This document shows, one piece after another, positions 9,743-19,846 of a stretch of 64,000 nucleotides of DNA. Under the pieces are notes generated by a model. It did not search any database and was not told the origin of the DNA. It worked only from the letters and a program-made list of their open reading frames with translations. Source of the stretch: Kineobactrum salinum (GTDB taxonomy: Bacteria; Pseudomonadota; Gammaproteobacteria; Pseudomonadales; Halieaceae); NCBI RefSeq assembly GCF_010669285.1, contig NZ_CP048711.1:2790001-2854000 (forward strand). The letters run 5' to 3'. A program made the translations under genes and the position numbers. The first letter of the stretch is position 1, and every line of letters starts with the position of its first letter.

Positions 9743-9776
9743 TTGACTCCAACAAAAAAAGCATATACTTTCTTTT
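9743..9776 (+). promoter_or_regulatory. putative promoter and TetR-like operator for the hydrolase pair
   Basis: TTGACT (9743-9748) and TATACT (9764-9769) form a -35/-10 pair with a short 15-base gap. The AT-rich stretch 9754-9776 (AAAAAAAG, then TTTCTTTT) is an imperfect inverted repeat resembling the perfect one at 8944-8971, so a shared regulator would cover the -10 box. The hydrolase gene starts at 9803 behind CAGGAG. Confidence 0.4.
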
Positions 9777-9802
9777 AAGACTAACGATATCAGGAGTAAA
9801 CC

Positions 9803-11629
9803 ATGAATATCCGGGCTGAAGAACCGAGCTTCGCCAATACCCTGCTCCGCGCCGCCGCGCTGCTCCTGCTGCCCCTGCTGGCAGTGATGCCGCCGGTGCA
9901 GGCCGCAGATTCCACCCCCCGCATGGAAGCTCCTGCCGAGCCGCTTGCGCCAATCAGGCAGCTGTTTGATCTGCGTACCCCGATGCGCGATGGCGTCGAG
10001 CTGTCCGCGGACGTGTGGCTTCCGGCAGAGCAGGGCCGCTACCCGGTAATCCTGCTTCGCACGCCCTACATAAAAACCATGCCCATGGCAGAACTACCGC
10101 AGCTGGCGGCCTATTTCGCCAGGCAGGGCTATGCCTTCGTGATTCAGGATGTGCGCGGACGCGGCGATTCAGAGGGCGAGTTCAACTTCTTCTTCCAGGA
10201 GGGCGAAGACGGTCATGACACCGTCGAGGCGCTGGCTGATGCGAGCTGGTCCAACGGCAGGGTCTGCATGATGGGGGTGTCCTACTGGGGCACCGTGCAA
10301 TGGCTGACAGCCAGAGAGCGCCCCTCGGGCCTTGCCTGTATTGCGCCGACCTCACCGGCCGGGAAGTATCTGGACGAGCTGCCCTACAACGGCGGCGCCT
10401 TCATGATGGCCTGGGCACTTTTCTGGCTCAATGACACCGCGGGCCGCATCAGCCAGGGTCCCAATGCTGCGACGCTGGATTGGGAGTCGATCTACAATCA
10501 CCGTCCGCTAATCACCATGGACGAGGCCATGGGCCGCAAGATGCGCCTCTATCGGGAGTTCCTGACCCACCACACCATGGATGACTACTGGAAGCGCGTG
10601 CAGTTTACCGCGGCTGACTTTCGCAAGCTTGACCTGCCGGTGCTGACGATCGCCGGCTGGTTCGACGGCGACCAGCCCGGCACCCTGTTTTATTGGCAGG
10701 GCATGAACGAGCATTCGCCATCGAAGCATGACCGGCACCTGGTCATCGGTCCCTGGACCCACATCCAGTCCTTTCTGGGCGGCGAAACCGAGGTCGGGGA
10801 CATGTCTTTCAGCGAGGATTCGGTGCTGGACATGAAGCAGCTGCACCTGGATTTTTTCAATCGTTATCTGAAGCAGTCCAGCGACAGTTTCGATCAGCCC
10901 AGAGCCCGCCTGTACATGACGGGCCGCAACCAGTGGTTGTCGCTGGATCAGTATCCGCTGACCGACGTGACCCCTACCCGGCTCTACCTGGCCAGCAGCG
11001 GCAACGCCCAGCAGCAGCCCGGCGGCAATCTCAGCCTTGATCCGCCCACGACAGACGGTACCGACCGGTATACCTATGACCCCCGCAACCCGGTGCCGCT
11101 CGACCTGATGGCGACGGGGCCCTATGACCGGCAGACCGTTCAGCAAAGAGAAGACGTGCTGATCTACACCACCGCGCCGCGGCAGGAAGCCCTGGACGTG
11201 GTAGGGCCGGTTTCCGTCGAGCTCTTTGCCGCGTCCGATGCCCGGGACACGGATTTCACCGCCGCGGTACTGGACGTCCATCCCGATGGTAGCGCCGTAC
11301 CCCTGGGCCCGAAAACCGTGGGCATCATCCGTGCCCGCTATCGCAACGGCCTGGCCCAGACCGAATTGCTGACCCCTGGCAAGGTGGAGCGCTACACCAT
11401 TGAGCTGGGCCACATCGCGCACTCCTTCCAGCCGGGCCACAGCATACGGGTGGAGATCTCCAGCAGCGCCTTTCCGATGTACAACCCCAACCAGAATACC
11501 GGCAATCCGGTGGCCACTGACACCGAATGGCGCAGCGCCCGACAAACGATACATCACTCCCCCGAGCATCCCTCTGCATTGGTGTTGCCGGTGGCAGATA
11601 TCGACGCGCTGGTGGAGCAGCAGCCATGA
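9803..11629 (+). CDS. CocE/NonD family hydrolase (X-Pro dipeptidyl-peptidase-like), exported
   Basis: 608 aa. An N-terminal hydrophobic stretch ends in PPVQAADS, a likely signal-peptidase site, so the enzyme is probably periplasmic or secreted. The alpha/beta-hydrolase part carries MRDGVELSADVWLP, QDVRGRGDSEGEFNFF and the nucleophile elbow GVSYWGTVQW (Ser near residue 160); VIGPWTH lies around the catalytic His. The C-terminal jelly-roll domain (about 430-600) is the family's X-Pro_dipep_C domain. Members hydrolyse acyl esters, amides or beta-lactam-type bonds. Its stop overlaps the next gene's ATG (ATGA), and the next gene is a paralogue. Confidence 0.88.
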   Translation: MNIRAEEPSFANTLLRAAALLLLPLLAVMPPVQAADSTPRMEAPAEPLAPIRQLFDLRTPMRDGVELSADVWLPAEQGRYPVILLRTPYIKTMPMAELPQLAAYFARQGYAFVIQDVRGRGDSEGEFNFFFQEGEDGHDTVEALADASWSNGRVCMMGVSYWGTVQWLTARERPSGLACIAPTSPAGKYLDELPYNGGAFMMAWALFWLNDTAGRISQGPNAATLDWESIYNHRPLITMDEAMGRKMRLYREFLTHHTMDDYWKRVQFTAADFRKLDLPVLTIAGWFDGDQPGTLFYWQGMNEHSPSKHDRHLVIGPWTHIQSFLGGETEVGDMSFSEDSVLDMKQLHLDFFNRYLKQSSDSFDQPRARLYMTGRNQWLSLDQYPLTDVTPTRLYLASSGNAQQQPGGNLSLDPPTTDGTDRYTYDPRNPVPLDLMATGPYDRQTVQQREDVLIYTTAPRQEALDVVGPVSVELFAASDARDTDFTAAVLDVHPDGSAVPLGPKTVGIIRARYRNGLAQTELLTPGKVERYTIELGHIAHSFQPGHSIRVEISSSAFPMYNPNQNTGNPVATDTEWRSARQTIHHSPEHPSALVLPVADIDALVEQQP

Positions 11630-13503
11630 GCACACTCCTGCGGGCCTGCAGCCGCGCCAGCGCGGCCATACTATTACTGCTATGCATTGGGCCGCTGTAC
11701 GCCGGGGAGGCCGCCGGCCCGCCCGATGATCCGATACACCGTTTCGACACCCAGGTGGCGATGGTGCCCATGCGGGATGGCACCCGGCTGCGCACTGTCA
11801 TTTACACGCCGCGAGGTAACAGCCAGGACCTGCCGGTGCTGTTCTGGCGCAGTCCCTACGATGTATCGCGGGTCGGCGCCGGCAATCCGGCCGGCTCAAT
11901 CTTCCACACCGGCCTGCGGGAGCTGGTCGACGACGGGTATATTTTCGTGTTCCAGGATATTCGGGGCAGGCACGGCTCGGAAGGCGAGTTCGTCATGCTG
12001 CGTCCTTCCAGGGACAGGGACGATCCGCGGGCAGTAGACGAGAGTAGCGATGCCTATGACAGCATAGAATGGCTCATGAACAAGCTGCCGTCCCACAATG
12101 GCCGGGTCGGCATGCTGGGTGTGTCGTATCCCGCCTGGCTCGCGGTGATGGCGGCAGTCGACCCGCATCCGGCCCTGGCCGCTATTTCGCCCCAGGCCTC
12201 CCCGGCGGACGTCTACATCGGCGACGACTTTTTCCACAACGGCGCCTTCCGTCTCAGCTACGGCTTTGAGTATGTCGCATTCATGGAGCGCGAATCCGGT
12301 GCCGATGTATTTGACTTCGGCATGGAGGACACCTACGACTGGTATCTCCGGCTCGGCAGTCTGCGCCATGTAAAACAACGCCATTTTGCGGACATGGCAA
12401 CAACCTGGGACGATTTCGTTGCCCACCCTGACTACGACAACTTCTGGCGCGCACGGGCCGTGGTGCCACAGCTCGGGAAGATCCGCGTTCCCAGCCTGAC
12501 GGTGGGTGGCTGGTACGACGCGGAGGACGGTTATGGTCCCTACCGACTGTACCAGGCGTGGCAGGACGGCGACGACAACGACATGAACCATCTGGTGATT
12601 GGCCCCTGGACCCACGGCATCTGGTTGTGGGACGACGGCCGCAAGATTGCGGAGCTGGATTTTGAAAGTGCCACCGCCAGCCATTTCCGGCGCAACATCA
12701 TGGCCCCCTGGTTTGCGCGGCAACTCAAGGACAAAGGCGACACCGACATGGCCGCGGTGCAGTTGTTCCAGACCGGCGCCAACCAGTGGCAGCAGTTCGA
12801 TGAGTGGCCAGCGCCAGAGACTGTCGAGAAACGGCTGTATCTGGGCGCGCAGGGTCGCTTGTCGTTTACCCCGCCCAACACCGATCAGGAGAGGGCCGCT
12901 GACAGTTATGTCTCCAACCCGGCAGATCCCGTGCCCTATCGCCCGCGTCCCATCGGCCACATGTTTGCCGGCCCCGACTGGGGCCAGTGGCTGACGCAGG
13001 ACCAGCGCTTCCTGGCGGGCCGGGACGATGTTGTGGGCTGGGTGAGCGAGCCGCTGGAGGAGGACATCGCGTTGTCCGGCAATGTCATCAGCCACCTGTT
13101 TGCCTCTACCACCGGCAGCGATGCGGACTGGGTAGTGAAACTGATCGACGTCTATCCCGGCGATTATTCCGCGGACCCGGCAATGAGTGGCTACCAACTG
13201 ATCGTGGCGGGCGAGATCCTGCGTGCGCGCTACCGCAACGGCCTGGAATCAGCCGAACCGCTGGAGCCGGGCAAGGTCGAGGAGTACCGCATTGACCTGC
13301 AGCCGCGCCACCACCTGTTCCGCAAGGGCCACCGGATCATGGTGCAGGTGCAGAGCTCCTGGTTCCCGCTGTTCGATCGCAACCCGCAGACCTTTGTCGA
13401 CAACATCTTCAATGCCCGGGACCGCGACTTCCGTGCTGCCACGCACACCATTCACCGCTCCAGCCGCTTCCCCTCCCATATACGGCTGCAAACACTGCCC
13501 TGA
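11626..13503 (+). CDS. second CocE/NonD family hydrolase, exported
   Basis: About 625 aa from ATG 11626, translationally coupled to the preceding paralogue. A signal peptide is visible (hydrophobic ILLLLCIGPLYAGEA). The catalytic layout is the same: VPMRDGTRLRTVIYTP, QDIRGRHGSEGEF, nucleophile elbow GVSYPAWLAV and VIGPWTHGIW. The C-terminal domain includes a conserved ILRARYRNG that also appears as IIRARYRNG in the first copy, so the two probably arose by tandem duplication and then diverged. The joint operon suggests two hydrolases for related substrates or successive bonds. Its TGA stop abuts the queG stop on the other strand with no bases between them. Confidence 0.87.
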   Translation: MSTLLRACSRASAAILLLLCIGPLYAGEAAGPPDDPIHRFDTQVAMVPMRDGTRLRTVIYTPRGNSQDLPVLFWRSPYDVSRVGAGNPAGSIFHTGLRELVDDGYIFVFQDIRGRHGSEGEFVMLRPSRDRDDPRAVDESSDAYDSIEWLMNKLPSHNGRVGMLGVSYPAWLAVMAAVDPHPALAAISPQASPADVYIGDDFFHNGAFRLSYGFEYVAFMERESGADVFDFGMEDTYDWYLRLGSLRHVKQRHFADMATTWDDFVAHPDYDNFWRARAVVPQLGKIRVPSLTVGGWYDAEDGYGPYRLYQAWQDGDDNDMNHLVIGPWTHGIWLWDDGRKIAELDFESATASHFRRNIMAPWFARQLKDKGDTDMAAVQLFQTGANQWQQFDEWPAPETVEKRLYLGAQGRLSFTPPNTDQERAADSYVSNPADPVPYRPRPIGHMFAGPDWGQWLTQDQRFLAGRDDVVGWVSEPLEEDIALSGNVISHLFASTTGSDADWVVKLIDVYPGDYSADPAMSGYQLIVAGEILRARYRNGLESAEPLEPGKVEEYRIDLQPRHHLFRKGHRIMVQVQSSWFPLFDRNPQTFVDNIFNARDRDFRAATHTIHRSSRFPSHIRLQTLP

Positions 13504-14616
13504 TCAGGTGTCACGCCAGCGCAGCGCACCGCTGGCCCCGGGAGGCTGGCTGCTGCCATGGCGCTGCAGCGCCCAGGCAACGTGCTCGCGCACCAGTGCC
13601 GAAGGCGAGTCCACACGGCTGCGCAGCGCGTCGATCACGGCTGCGGTGGTGGGCGCGTTGCCGAGCGCGACGGCGATATTGCGCAGCCAGCATTCGTGGC
13701 CGATGCGGCGAATCGCGGAGCCTTCGGTGCGGGCCAGGAAGGTGGCCTCGTCCCAGCCAAACAGCTCGATCAGGTCCCGGTCCTGCAGCTGGTGCCGCGG
13801 CTGGAAGTCGTCCTCGGTGGTGCTGCGGGCGAACTTGTTCCAGGGACAGACCAGCTGGCAGTCATCACAGCCGAAGATCCGGTTGCCCAGCAGTGGCCTC
13901 AGCTCGGGATCTATGCTGCCGCGGTGTTCAATGGTGAGGTAGGAGATGCAGCGGCGGGCATCCAGCTGATAGGGGCCGACGAAGGCGTTGGTGGGGCAGA
14001 TATCCAGGCAGGCGGTACAACTGCCGCAATGCTTGCTCTGCTGGGGTGGATCCGCCGCCAGCGGCAGGTCCGTGTAGATCTCGCCGAGGAAGAACCAGGA
14101 GCCGGCGCGTTCATTGATCAGCATCGTGTTCTTCGCGATCCAGCCCATGCCGCCCCGTTCGGCGATGGCGCGCTCCAGTACCGGCGCGCTGTCGACGAAG
14201 GCGCGATACTGGCCGCGGCCGGCGCTGTCCTGCAGGCGCTGGGCCAGCTGAGACAACCTTTTGCGCATCAGTTTGTGATAGTCGCGGCCCAGTGCATAGC
14301 GGGAGATATAGGCCTTCTCCGGCGCAGCCAGTATCTCCAGCGGCCGGGTGTCCTCGCTCAGGTAGTCCATGCGCAGGCTGATGACACGGCAGGTATCCGG
14401 CACCAGTTCGGCCGGGCGCGAGCGTTTGTGGCCGTGGCGGGTCATGTAGTGCATGCTGCCGTGATATCCTGCGTCCAGCCATTTCTGCAGATAGGCCTCG
14501 TGCTCGCCCAGTTCGATATCGCTGACCTGCAGTTGGGCAAAGCCCAGTTCGGTGGCCCAGTCCTGTAGCTGGGCGCGCAGGCGTTGCTGGCTTTCCGGGG
14601 GCAGTGAATGCGGCAT
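13504..14616 (-). CDS. queG: epoxyqueuosine reductase QueG
   Basis: 370 aa from ATG 14616. Cobalamin-dependent last step of queuosine synthesis, reducing epoxyqueuosine in tRNA. Visible: YHGSMHYMTRH, the RDYHKLMRKRL region, GWIAKNTMLIN, and two [4Fe-4S] clusters as CGSCTACLDICPTNAF and CDDCQLVCPWN, with a C-terminal HEAT-like part. The longer open frame back to 14673 adds a proline-rich run with no support. It is divergent from nnrD and convergent with the CocE pair. In many gammaproteobacteria queG sits beside the nnr-tsaE cluster, as here. Confidence 0.95.
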   Translation of the reverse strand: MPHSLPPESQQRLRAQLQDWATELGFAQLQVSDIELGEHEAYLQKWLDAGYHGSMHYMTRHGHKRSRPAELVPDTCRVISLRMDYLSEDTRPLEILAAPEKAYISRYALGRDYHKLMRKRLSQLAQRLQDSAGRGQYRAFVDSAPVLERAIAERGGMGWIAKNTMLINERAGSWFFLGEIYTDLPLAADPPQQSKHCGSCTACLDICPTNAFVGPYQLDARRCISYLTIEHRGSIDPELRPLLGNRIFGCDDCQLVCPWNKFARSTTEDDFQPRHQLQDRDLIELFGWDEATFLARTEGSAIRRIGHECWLRNIAVALGNAPTTAAVIDALRSRVDSPSALVREHVAWALQRHGSSQPPGASGALRWRDT

Positions 14617-14716
14617 GGGACTGGGCTGCGGCGGCGCGGGGCGCCTATAATTTGGGGAATGACATGATGCCAAGGGCGCTTAGTGTAGCAGCACCGGCCC
14701 GGCTTTGGCGACGAGG

Positions 14717-16216
14717 ATGAAACAGGTGTTTGACTGGACAGGACTGGAGACGCTGTACAGCGCCGGGGAAACCCGCGAGCTGGACCGTCACGCGATCGAG
14801 GACTTCGGCATTGCCGGCGCCACGCTGATGGCGCGCGCCGCCGCGGTCGCTTTCGATCACCTGCTGGCCGCCTGGCCGCAGCCCTCCCTGCTGCAGGTGT
14901 TCTGTGGTACCGGCAATAATGGCGGCGACGGCTTCCTGTTGGCGGACCTGGCGCACAAGCGCGGCATTCCGGTCGCAGTCTGGCAGCTGGGTGACCCCGA
15001 CAAAATGCGCGGCAGCGCCGCTCGCGCGCGGGACCAGGCCCTGGCCCATGGCGTTGCGGTGGAACCCTGGCGCCCCGGCTCTCTGCGCCCGGAAGGCGTA
15101 CTGGTGGATGCGATGCTGGGCACTGGCCTGCGCGGCGAGGTGGGATCTCCCTGGAGCGACGTCATTGCCAGCTGCAACGAGTCCGGTCTGCCCATCCTGG
15201 CGGTCGATATCCCGTCGGGCCTGTGTGCCGATACCGGGCGCCGGCTCGGCACCAGTATCAGGGCCGATCTGACTGTCACGTTCATCGGCCTCAAGCGCGG
15301 CCTGTTTACCCTCGACGGTCCCGATTGCTGCGGGGCACTGGAATTTTCTGATCTGGCAGTGCCGGCCGGTGTCTACCAGCGGGTAGCGGCCAGTTGCCGG
15401 CGTCTGGAGCTGGAGCAGTTGCTGCCACAGTTTCCCGCCCGCCCTGCCAATGCCCACAAGGGCCGCTATGGGACTGTACTGGTCGTGGGCGGTGATTACG
15501 GCATGGGCGGCGCGGTGGCGCTGGCTGCGGAGGCCGCCCTGCGTGCCGGTGCGGGCCTGGTACGGGTGGCTACCCGGTCGGAACATGTCTCCGCGATCAT
15601 TGCCCGGACCCCGGAGGCGATGCCGGTCGGCGTTGCCTCGGGGCAGGCGCTGCAGCCATTGCTGGAGAGCGCCGATGTGCTGGTGGTCGGCCCCGGTCTG
15701 GGACAGGGCCCGTGGGGGCAGCAGTTGCTGCAAGTGATCGCCATGGCCGACCAGCCCTGCGTGCTCGATGCCGATGGCCTGAACCTGCTGTCGCTGGGGC
15801 AGGTGTTGCCGTTGCAGCCGCGACCGGGGTGGATATTCACGCCCCACCCGGGCGAGGCGGCCCGACTGCTGGGCAGCAGTACCGCCGCGGTACAGGCAGA
15901 CCGCTTTGCCGCAGTCGCCGCGCTGCAGCAGCGGCTGGGAGGCACAGTACTGCTCAAGGGCAATGGCACTCTTGTCAGCGACGGTGAGCGCTGTTTGCTC
16001 AGTGACTATGGCAACCCCGGCATGGCATCCGGGGGTATGGGTGATGTTCTGAGCGGCCTGATCGGTGCCCTGCTGGCCCAGGGCTTGGCTGGAATCGAGG
16101 CGGCAGCGCTGGCGGCCGCCCTGCACGGCGCGGCGGCCGATGCCGCGGCGGCGCAGGGTCAGCGCGGCCTGCTGGCGAGTGATTTGATGCCGCAACTGCG
16201 GGGGCTGCTGGGATGA
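14717..16216 (+). CDS. nnrD: bifunctional NAD(P)HX epimerase / ADP-dependent dehydratase
   Basis: About 499 aa. The N-terminal YjeF epimerase domain (residues about 10-210) carries GTGNNGGDGFLLA and VDAMLGTGLRG. The C-terminal ribokinase-like dehydratase domain carries GRYGTVLVVGG, VVGPGLGQGPWG, FTPHPGEAARLL, LLKGNGTLVS and NPGMASGGMGDVLSG. The enzyme repairs hydrated NADH and NADPH. The start is uncertain: TTG 14705, ATG 14717 or GTG 14726 all keep the frame, and GAGG just before ATG 14717 fits GTG 14726 better. Its stop overlaps the tsaE start (ATGA). First gene of the core cluster. Confidence 0.93.
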   Translation: MKQVFDWTGLETLYSAGETRELDRHAIEDFGIAGATLMARAAAVAFDHLLAAWPQPSLLQVFCGTGNNGGDGFLLADLAHKRGIPVAVWQLGDPDKMRGSAARARDQALAHGVAVEPWRPGSLRPEGVLVDAMLGTGLRGEVGSPWSDVIASCNESGLPILAVDIPSGLCADTGRRLGTSIRADLTVTFIGLKRGLFTLDGPDCCGALEFSDLAVPAGVYQRVAASCRRLELEQLLPQFPARPANAHKGRYGTVLVVGGDYGMGGAVALAAEAALRAGAGLVRVATRSEHVSAIIARTPEAMPVGVASGQALQPLLESADVLVVGPGLGQGPWGQQLLQVIAMADQPCVLDADGLNLLSLGQVLPLQPRPGWIFTPHPGEAARLLGSSTAAVQADRFAAVAALQQRLGGTVLLKGNGTLVSDGERCLLSDYGNPGMASGGMGDVLSGLIGALLAQGLAGIEAAALAAALHGAAADAAAAQGQRGLLASDLMPQLRGLLG

Positions 16217-16743
16217 ACTCGTCTGCTGTGCAGTATCTGGCTGCCGATGAAGCAGAAATGATGCGGCTGGGGGCGAAGCTGGCCGCGGCCAGCGAACCTG
16301 GGCTGGTAATCTATTTACAGGGCGAACTGGGTGCAGGGAAAACTACCTTCAGTCGCGGTTTCATCCGGGCCCTGTGCCACCGCGGTACGGTCAAGAGTCC
16401 CACCTACACGCTGGTGGAGCCCTATAGTGCCGGCACTCTGGAAATCTACCATTTCGATCTGTACCGGCTGGGCGATGCCGAGGAGCTGGAGTTCATGGGA
16501 GTGCGGGACTACTTCGGCGACCACAGTCTGTGCCTGGTGGAATGGCCCGAGCGCGGTGAGGGAGTTTTGCCCCCGGCCGATTTAGTGATTACTATAGCTG
16601 TAATCGGTGCCGGGCGAAGTCTGCGGGCGCATGCGGGCTCGGAAATCGGGCGCGCAGTTCTGCAACATTGGCACTGCGGGCCTGATCATCGGGACCAATC
16701 TGGAGCGGGAGAAAAATGGGCAGGGCGTTCTGGGTCCGTGTGA
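16213..16743 (+). CDS. tsaE: tRNA threonylcarbamoyladenosine ATPase TsaE, C-terminal frame probably disturbed
   Basis: ATPase partner of TsaB/TsaD in t6A tRNA modification. The P-loop is GELGAGKTTFSRG (residues about 37-49), followed by SPTYTLVEPY, YHFDLYRL and CLVEWPERG. The frame as given runs 176 aa and overlaps amiC by 28 bases, with an odd tail after HAGSEIGRAVLQ. One extra G in GGG 16678-16680 would give a TGA directly and a protein of about 157 aa, the usual size, with a clean gap before amiC. This fits the single-base losses seen in other genes of the window, but here it is only a suggestion. Confidence 0.9.
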   Translation: MNSSAVQYLAADEAEMMRLGAKLAAASEPGLVIYLQGELGAGKTTFSRGFIRALCHRGTVKSPTYTLVEPYSAGTLEIYHFDLYRLGDAEELEFMGVRDYFGDHSLCLVEWPERGEGVLPPADLVITIAVIGAGRSLRAHAGSEIGRAVLQHWHCGPDHRDQSGAGEKWAGRSGSV

Positions 16744-18020
16744 TCCTGGGTTTGCTGGTGGCGTCCGCTGTCGAGGCGGCAGACGTGCACGATGTGCGCC
16801 TGTGGCGGGCCCCTGACCACACCCGTATCGTCTTTGATCTCACCGCTCCGGCGGAGCACCGCCTGCTGACCCTGAAGGACCCGGCGCGCATCGTGCTGGA
16901 TATTACCGACACTGCGCTGAAGGCCAGCCTGACCTCATTGCCGCTGGAGAATACCCCCATCACCCTGGTCCGCTCCGGCATCCGTGACGGCGACGACCTG
17001 CGGGTCGTGTTCGATATCAATGCGGCGGTGGATCCACGCAGTTTTGCACTGAAGGCCAATGCGCAGGCGGGCGACCGGCTGGTATTGGACCTGTATGACC
17101 GGGATGCGAAGACGGAAACAACGGTCAGGAAGAGCACCGCGGAATCATCCCGGCGCGACATCGTCATAGCCATCGATGCAGGTCACGGCGGCGAGGATCC
17201 CGGCGCCATCGGACCCAATCGGTTGCGGGAAAAAGATGTGGTGATGGCGATTTCACGGGAGCTGTATGCCCTGTTCGAGCGCGATGCCGGCTTCAAACCC
17301 ACCCTGATTCGCAGCGGCGACTACTACATCAGCCTGAAGGGCCGGCGCGACCTGGCACGTCAACGCCAGGCCGACCTGTTTGTATCGGTGCATGCCGACG
17401 CGTTCAAGCGGCGGGAGGCCAACGGGGCATCCGTGTATGCACTCTCCATCAGTGGCGCGACCAGTACTGCCGCCAGCTATCTGGCCCAGCGCGAGAACGA
17501 AGCCGATCTGGTCGGGGGCGTGCGCCTGTCAGACAAGGATGAACTGCTCGCCGGGGTACTGGCGGACCTGTCGATGACCTCCACGCTGGATACCAGCCTG
17601 AAGCTCGGCGACAAGGTGTTGCGCCGGGTCGACACCATTGCCCACCTGCACAAGCGCAATGTAGAGCAGGCCGGCTTTGCGGTATTGAAGTCACCGGACA
17701 TACCGTCAATTCTGGTGGAAACCGGCTTCATCTCCAATCCCGGCGAGGCCCGCAAGCTCGGCACTTCGACGTACCAGAAAACCGTGGCCCGGGCGATACA
17801 TGCGGGCATCCGCGACTGGTTCATGGATCAGCCGCCGCCCGGTACCCTGGTCGCCTGGCAAAAGCAGCAGGGAGGCCGCGAGTACATCATCGCCCGCGGT
17901 GATACACTGTCGGCCATCGCCCAGCGCTTCAAAGTACCCCTTGCCCGGCTCAGGGACCACAATGGTCTCGATGACTCGCGTATCATGGTGGGGCAAACGC
18001 TGAAAATTCCTACCACCTGA
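16716..18020 (+). CDS. amiC: N-acetylmuramoyl-L-alanine amidase with AMIN and LysM domains
   Basis: 434 aa periplasmic cell-wall amidase that splits daughter cells by cutting the peptide from N-acetylmuramic acid. Order: short signal segment, AMIN domain (residues about 25-130), Amidase_3 catalytic domain with zinc ligands in [18 protein letters not shown] and SVHADAF, and the late Glu in LVETGFISN; then a C-terminal LysM repeat ([16 protein letters not shown]) near residues 388-432. This domain set is the AmiB/AmiC type; symbols vary in this position and amiB is equally defensible. GGGAG lies five bases before the ATG. mutL follows after 20 bases. Confidence 0.93.
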   Translation: MGRAFWVRVILGLLVASAVEAADVHDVRLWRAPDHTRIVFDLTAPAEHRLLTLKDPARIVLDITDTALKASLTSLPLENTPITLVRSGIRDGDDLRVVFDINAAVDPRSFALKANAQAGDRLVLDLYDRDAKTETTVRKSTAESSRRDIVIAIDAGHGGEDPGAIGPNRLREKDVVMAISRELYALFERDAGFKPTLIRSGDYYISLKGRRDLARQRQADLFVSVHADAFKRREANGASVYALSISGATSTAASYLAQRENEADLVGGVRLSDKDELLAGVLADLSMTSTLDTSLKLGDKVLRRVDTIAHLHKRNVEQAGFAVLKSPDIPSILVETGFISNPGEARKLGTSTYQKTVARAIHAGIRDWFMDQPPPGTLVAWQKQQGGREYIIARGDTLSAIAQRFKVPLARLRDHNGLDDSRIMVGQTLKIPTT

Positions 18021-18040
18021 GTCCCGCGGCACCGTATTCA

Positions 18041-19846
18041 ATGTCACGTATTCATTCCCTCAGCCCGAGGTTAGCCAACCAGATTGCCGCCGGTGAGGTG
18101 GTCGAACGACCGGCTTCAGTGGTCAAGGAAGTGCTGGAGAACAGCCTTGATGCCGGCGCGACCCGGGTGGAGATCGAAATCGAGGCCGGCGGCAGCAAGC
18201 TGATTCGCATCCGCGACAACGGTGATGGCATCGAGCCCGAGGACCTGCCGTTGGCGCTGGCGCGCCACGCCACCAGCAAGATCGTGTCGCTGGAGGATCT
18301 GGAGGCGGTGGGCAGCCTGGGTTTTCGCGGCGAGGCGCTGGCCAGCATCGGCTCCGTCTCGCGACTGACCCTGACCAGCAATCACCGGCCGGACGGCAGC
18401 GAGGGTTGCGCCGCCCTCTGCGAGGGCCGGGAGATGACGGTGCAGCTGCGGCCGGCGCCACACCCACGCGGCACAACCGTGGAAGTGCGGGATCTGTTTT
18501 TCAATACCCCCGCCAGACGCAAGTTCCTGCGTACGGAAAAAACCGAATTCAACCACATTGAAGAGGTGGTCAAGCGGCTTGCCCTGTCGCGCTTCGAGGT
18601 GGATTTCAGTCTGCGTCACAACGGCAAGGTCATCCATCAGCTGCGCGGTGCCACCAGTACCGCGGAACGGCAGCGGCGGGTGGCGGCGGTCTGCGGGCCG
18701 GCTTTCATGGAGCAGGCCGTCCAACTGGAAACAGACCGTGGCGAGTTGCGGCTGTGGGGCTGGACAGGGCTGCCGACTTTCTCCCGCAGCCAGACGGACC
18801 TACAGTACTTCTTTGTCAATGGCCGCGTCATCCGCGACAAGCTGGTGGCCCACGCGGTCAAGCAGGCCTATCGCGATGTGCTCTATCACGGTCGTCACCC
18901 GGCTTTCGTGCTCTACCTGGAGCTGGACCCCGCCCAGGTGGATGTGAACGTGCATCCGGGCAAGCACGAGGTACGCTTCCGTGACAGCCGGGCCGTGCAC
19001 CAGTGTGTATTCGGCGCCCTGCACCGGGCGCTGGCAGATGTGCGTCCCGCCGTGGACTCGCCGGCCGTGGCGACCCCGGAGGGGCTGGCAGTGGATACGG
19101 CCACCGGAGAAATCGCGCGGCAGCCGGGGCTGGCCTGGGGCGCCACCGCGCGCGGTTACAATCCGGCCCCGGCCCCCGCACCGGGACGGGCGATGGAGCA
19201 GTTGCGCAGTTACGGCATGCTGCACGCGGGCGAGCTGGCACCACAGGAGCAGCCGGAGGACGCGCCACCGCTGGGCTATGCCCTGGCCCAGCTCAAGGGC
19301 ATCTATATTCTGGCGGAAAACAGCGCGGGGCTGGTGCTGGTGGACATGCATGCTGCCCACGAGCGGATCACCTATGAGCGGCTCAAGACTGCCCGCGACC
19401 GCGACGGCATCCGCAGCCAGCCGCTGCTGGTACCTCAGGCGGTAGCGGTCAGCCAGCGAGAGGTGGCGCTGGCTGCCGACAATGCCGCCCTGTTCGAGCG
19501 CCTGGGCATGAAGGTGGATGTTGCCGGCGAAGAAGCGTTGCTGATTCGCGAGATTCCGGTGGCGCTGCGCGACTCGGATATCGAGGCGCTGCTGCGCGAC
19601 GTGTTGTCAGACCTGGCCGAATACGGCAGTTCGGACCGGATCGAGGCTCATCTGGATGAGATTCTCTCGACCATGGCCTGCCATGGTTCAGTGCGCGCCA
19701 ACCGCCGTCTTTCGGTGCCGGAGATGAATGCACTGCTGCGCGATATGGAAGAGACCGAACGTGCAGGCCAATGCAACCACGGCCGGCCCACCTGGACCGG
19801 GATGTCGCTGGAAGAGCTGGACAAATTGTTCCTGCGGGGACGCTGA
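18041..19846 (+). CDS. mutL: DNA mismatch repair protein MutL
   Basis: 601 aa. GHKL ATPase motifs are clear: [17 protein letters not shown] and [10 protein letters not shown]. The C-terminal dimerisation domain holds [12 protein letters not shown], which fits the DQHA(X)2E(X)4E metal site of MutL proteins with intrinsic nicking activity, as in Pseudomonas, rather than the E. coli type that relies on Mut[10 protein letters not shown] follows near the C terminus. MutL links MutS mismatch recognition to strand incision. The miaA start follows the stop directly, so expression is coupled. Confidence 0.96.
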   Translation: MSRIHSLSPRLANQIAAGEVVERPASVVKEVLENSLDAGATRVEIEIEAGGSKLIRIRDNGDGIEPEDLPLALARHATSKIVSLEDLEAVGSLGFRGEALASIGSVSRLTLTSNHRPDGSEGCAALCEGREMTVQLRPAPHPRGTTVEVRDLFFNTPARRKFLRTEKTEFNHIEEVVKRLALSRFEVDFSLRHNGKVIHQLRGATSTAERQRRVAAVCGPAFMEQAVQLETDRGELRLWGWTGLPTFSRSQTDLQYFFVNGRVIRDKLVAHAVKQAYRDVLYHGRHPAFVLYLELDPAQVDVNVHPGKHEVRFRDSRAVHQCVFGALHRALADVRPAVDSPAVATPEGLAVDTATGEIARQPGLAWGATARGYNPAPAPAPGRAMEQLRSYGMLHAGELAPQEQPEDAPPLGYALAQLKGIYILAENSAGLVLVDMHAAHERITYERLKTARDRDGIRSQPLLVPQAVAVSQREVALAADNAALFERLGMKVDVAGEEALLIREIPVALRDSDIEALLRDVLSDLAEYGSSDRIEAHLDEILSTMACHGSVRANRRLSVPEMNALLRDMEETERAGQCNHGRPTWTGMSLEELDKLFLRGR

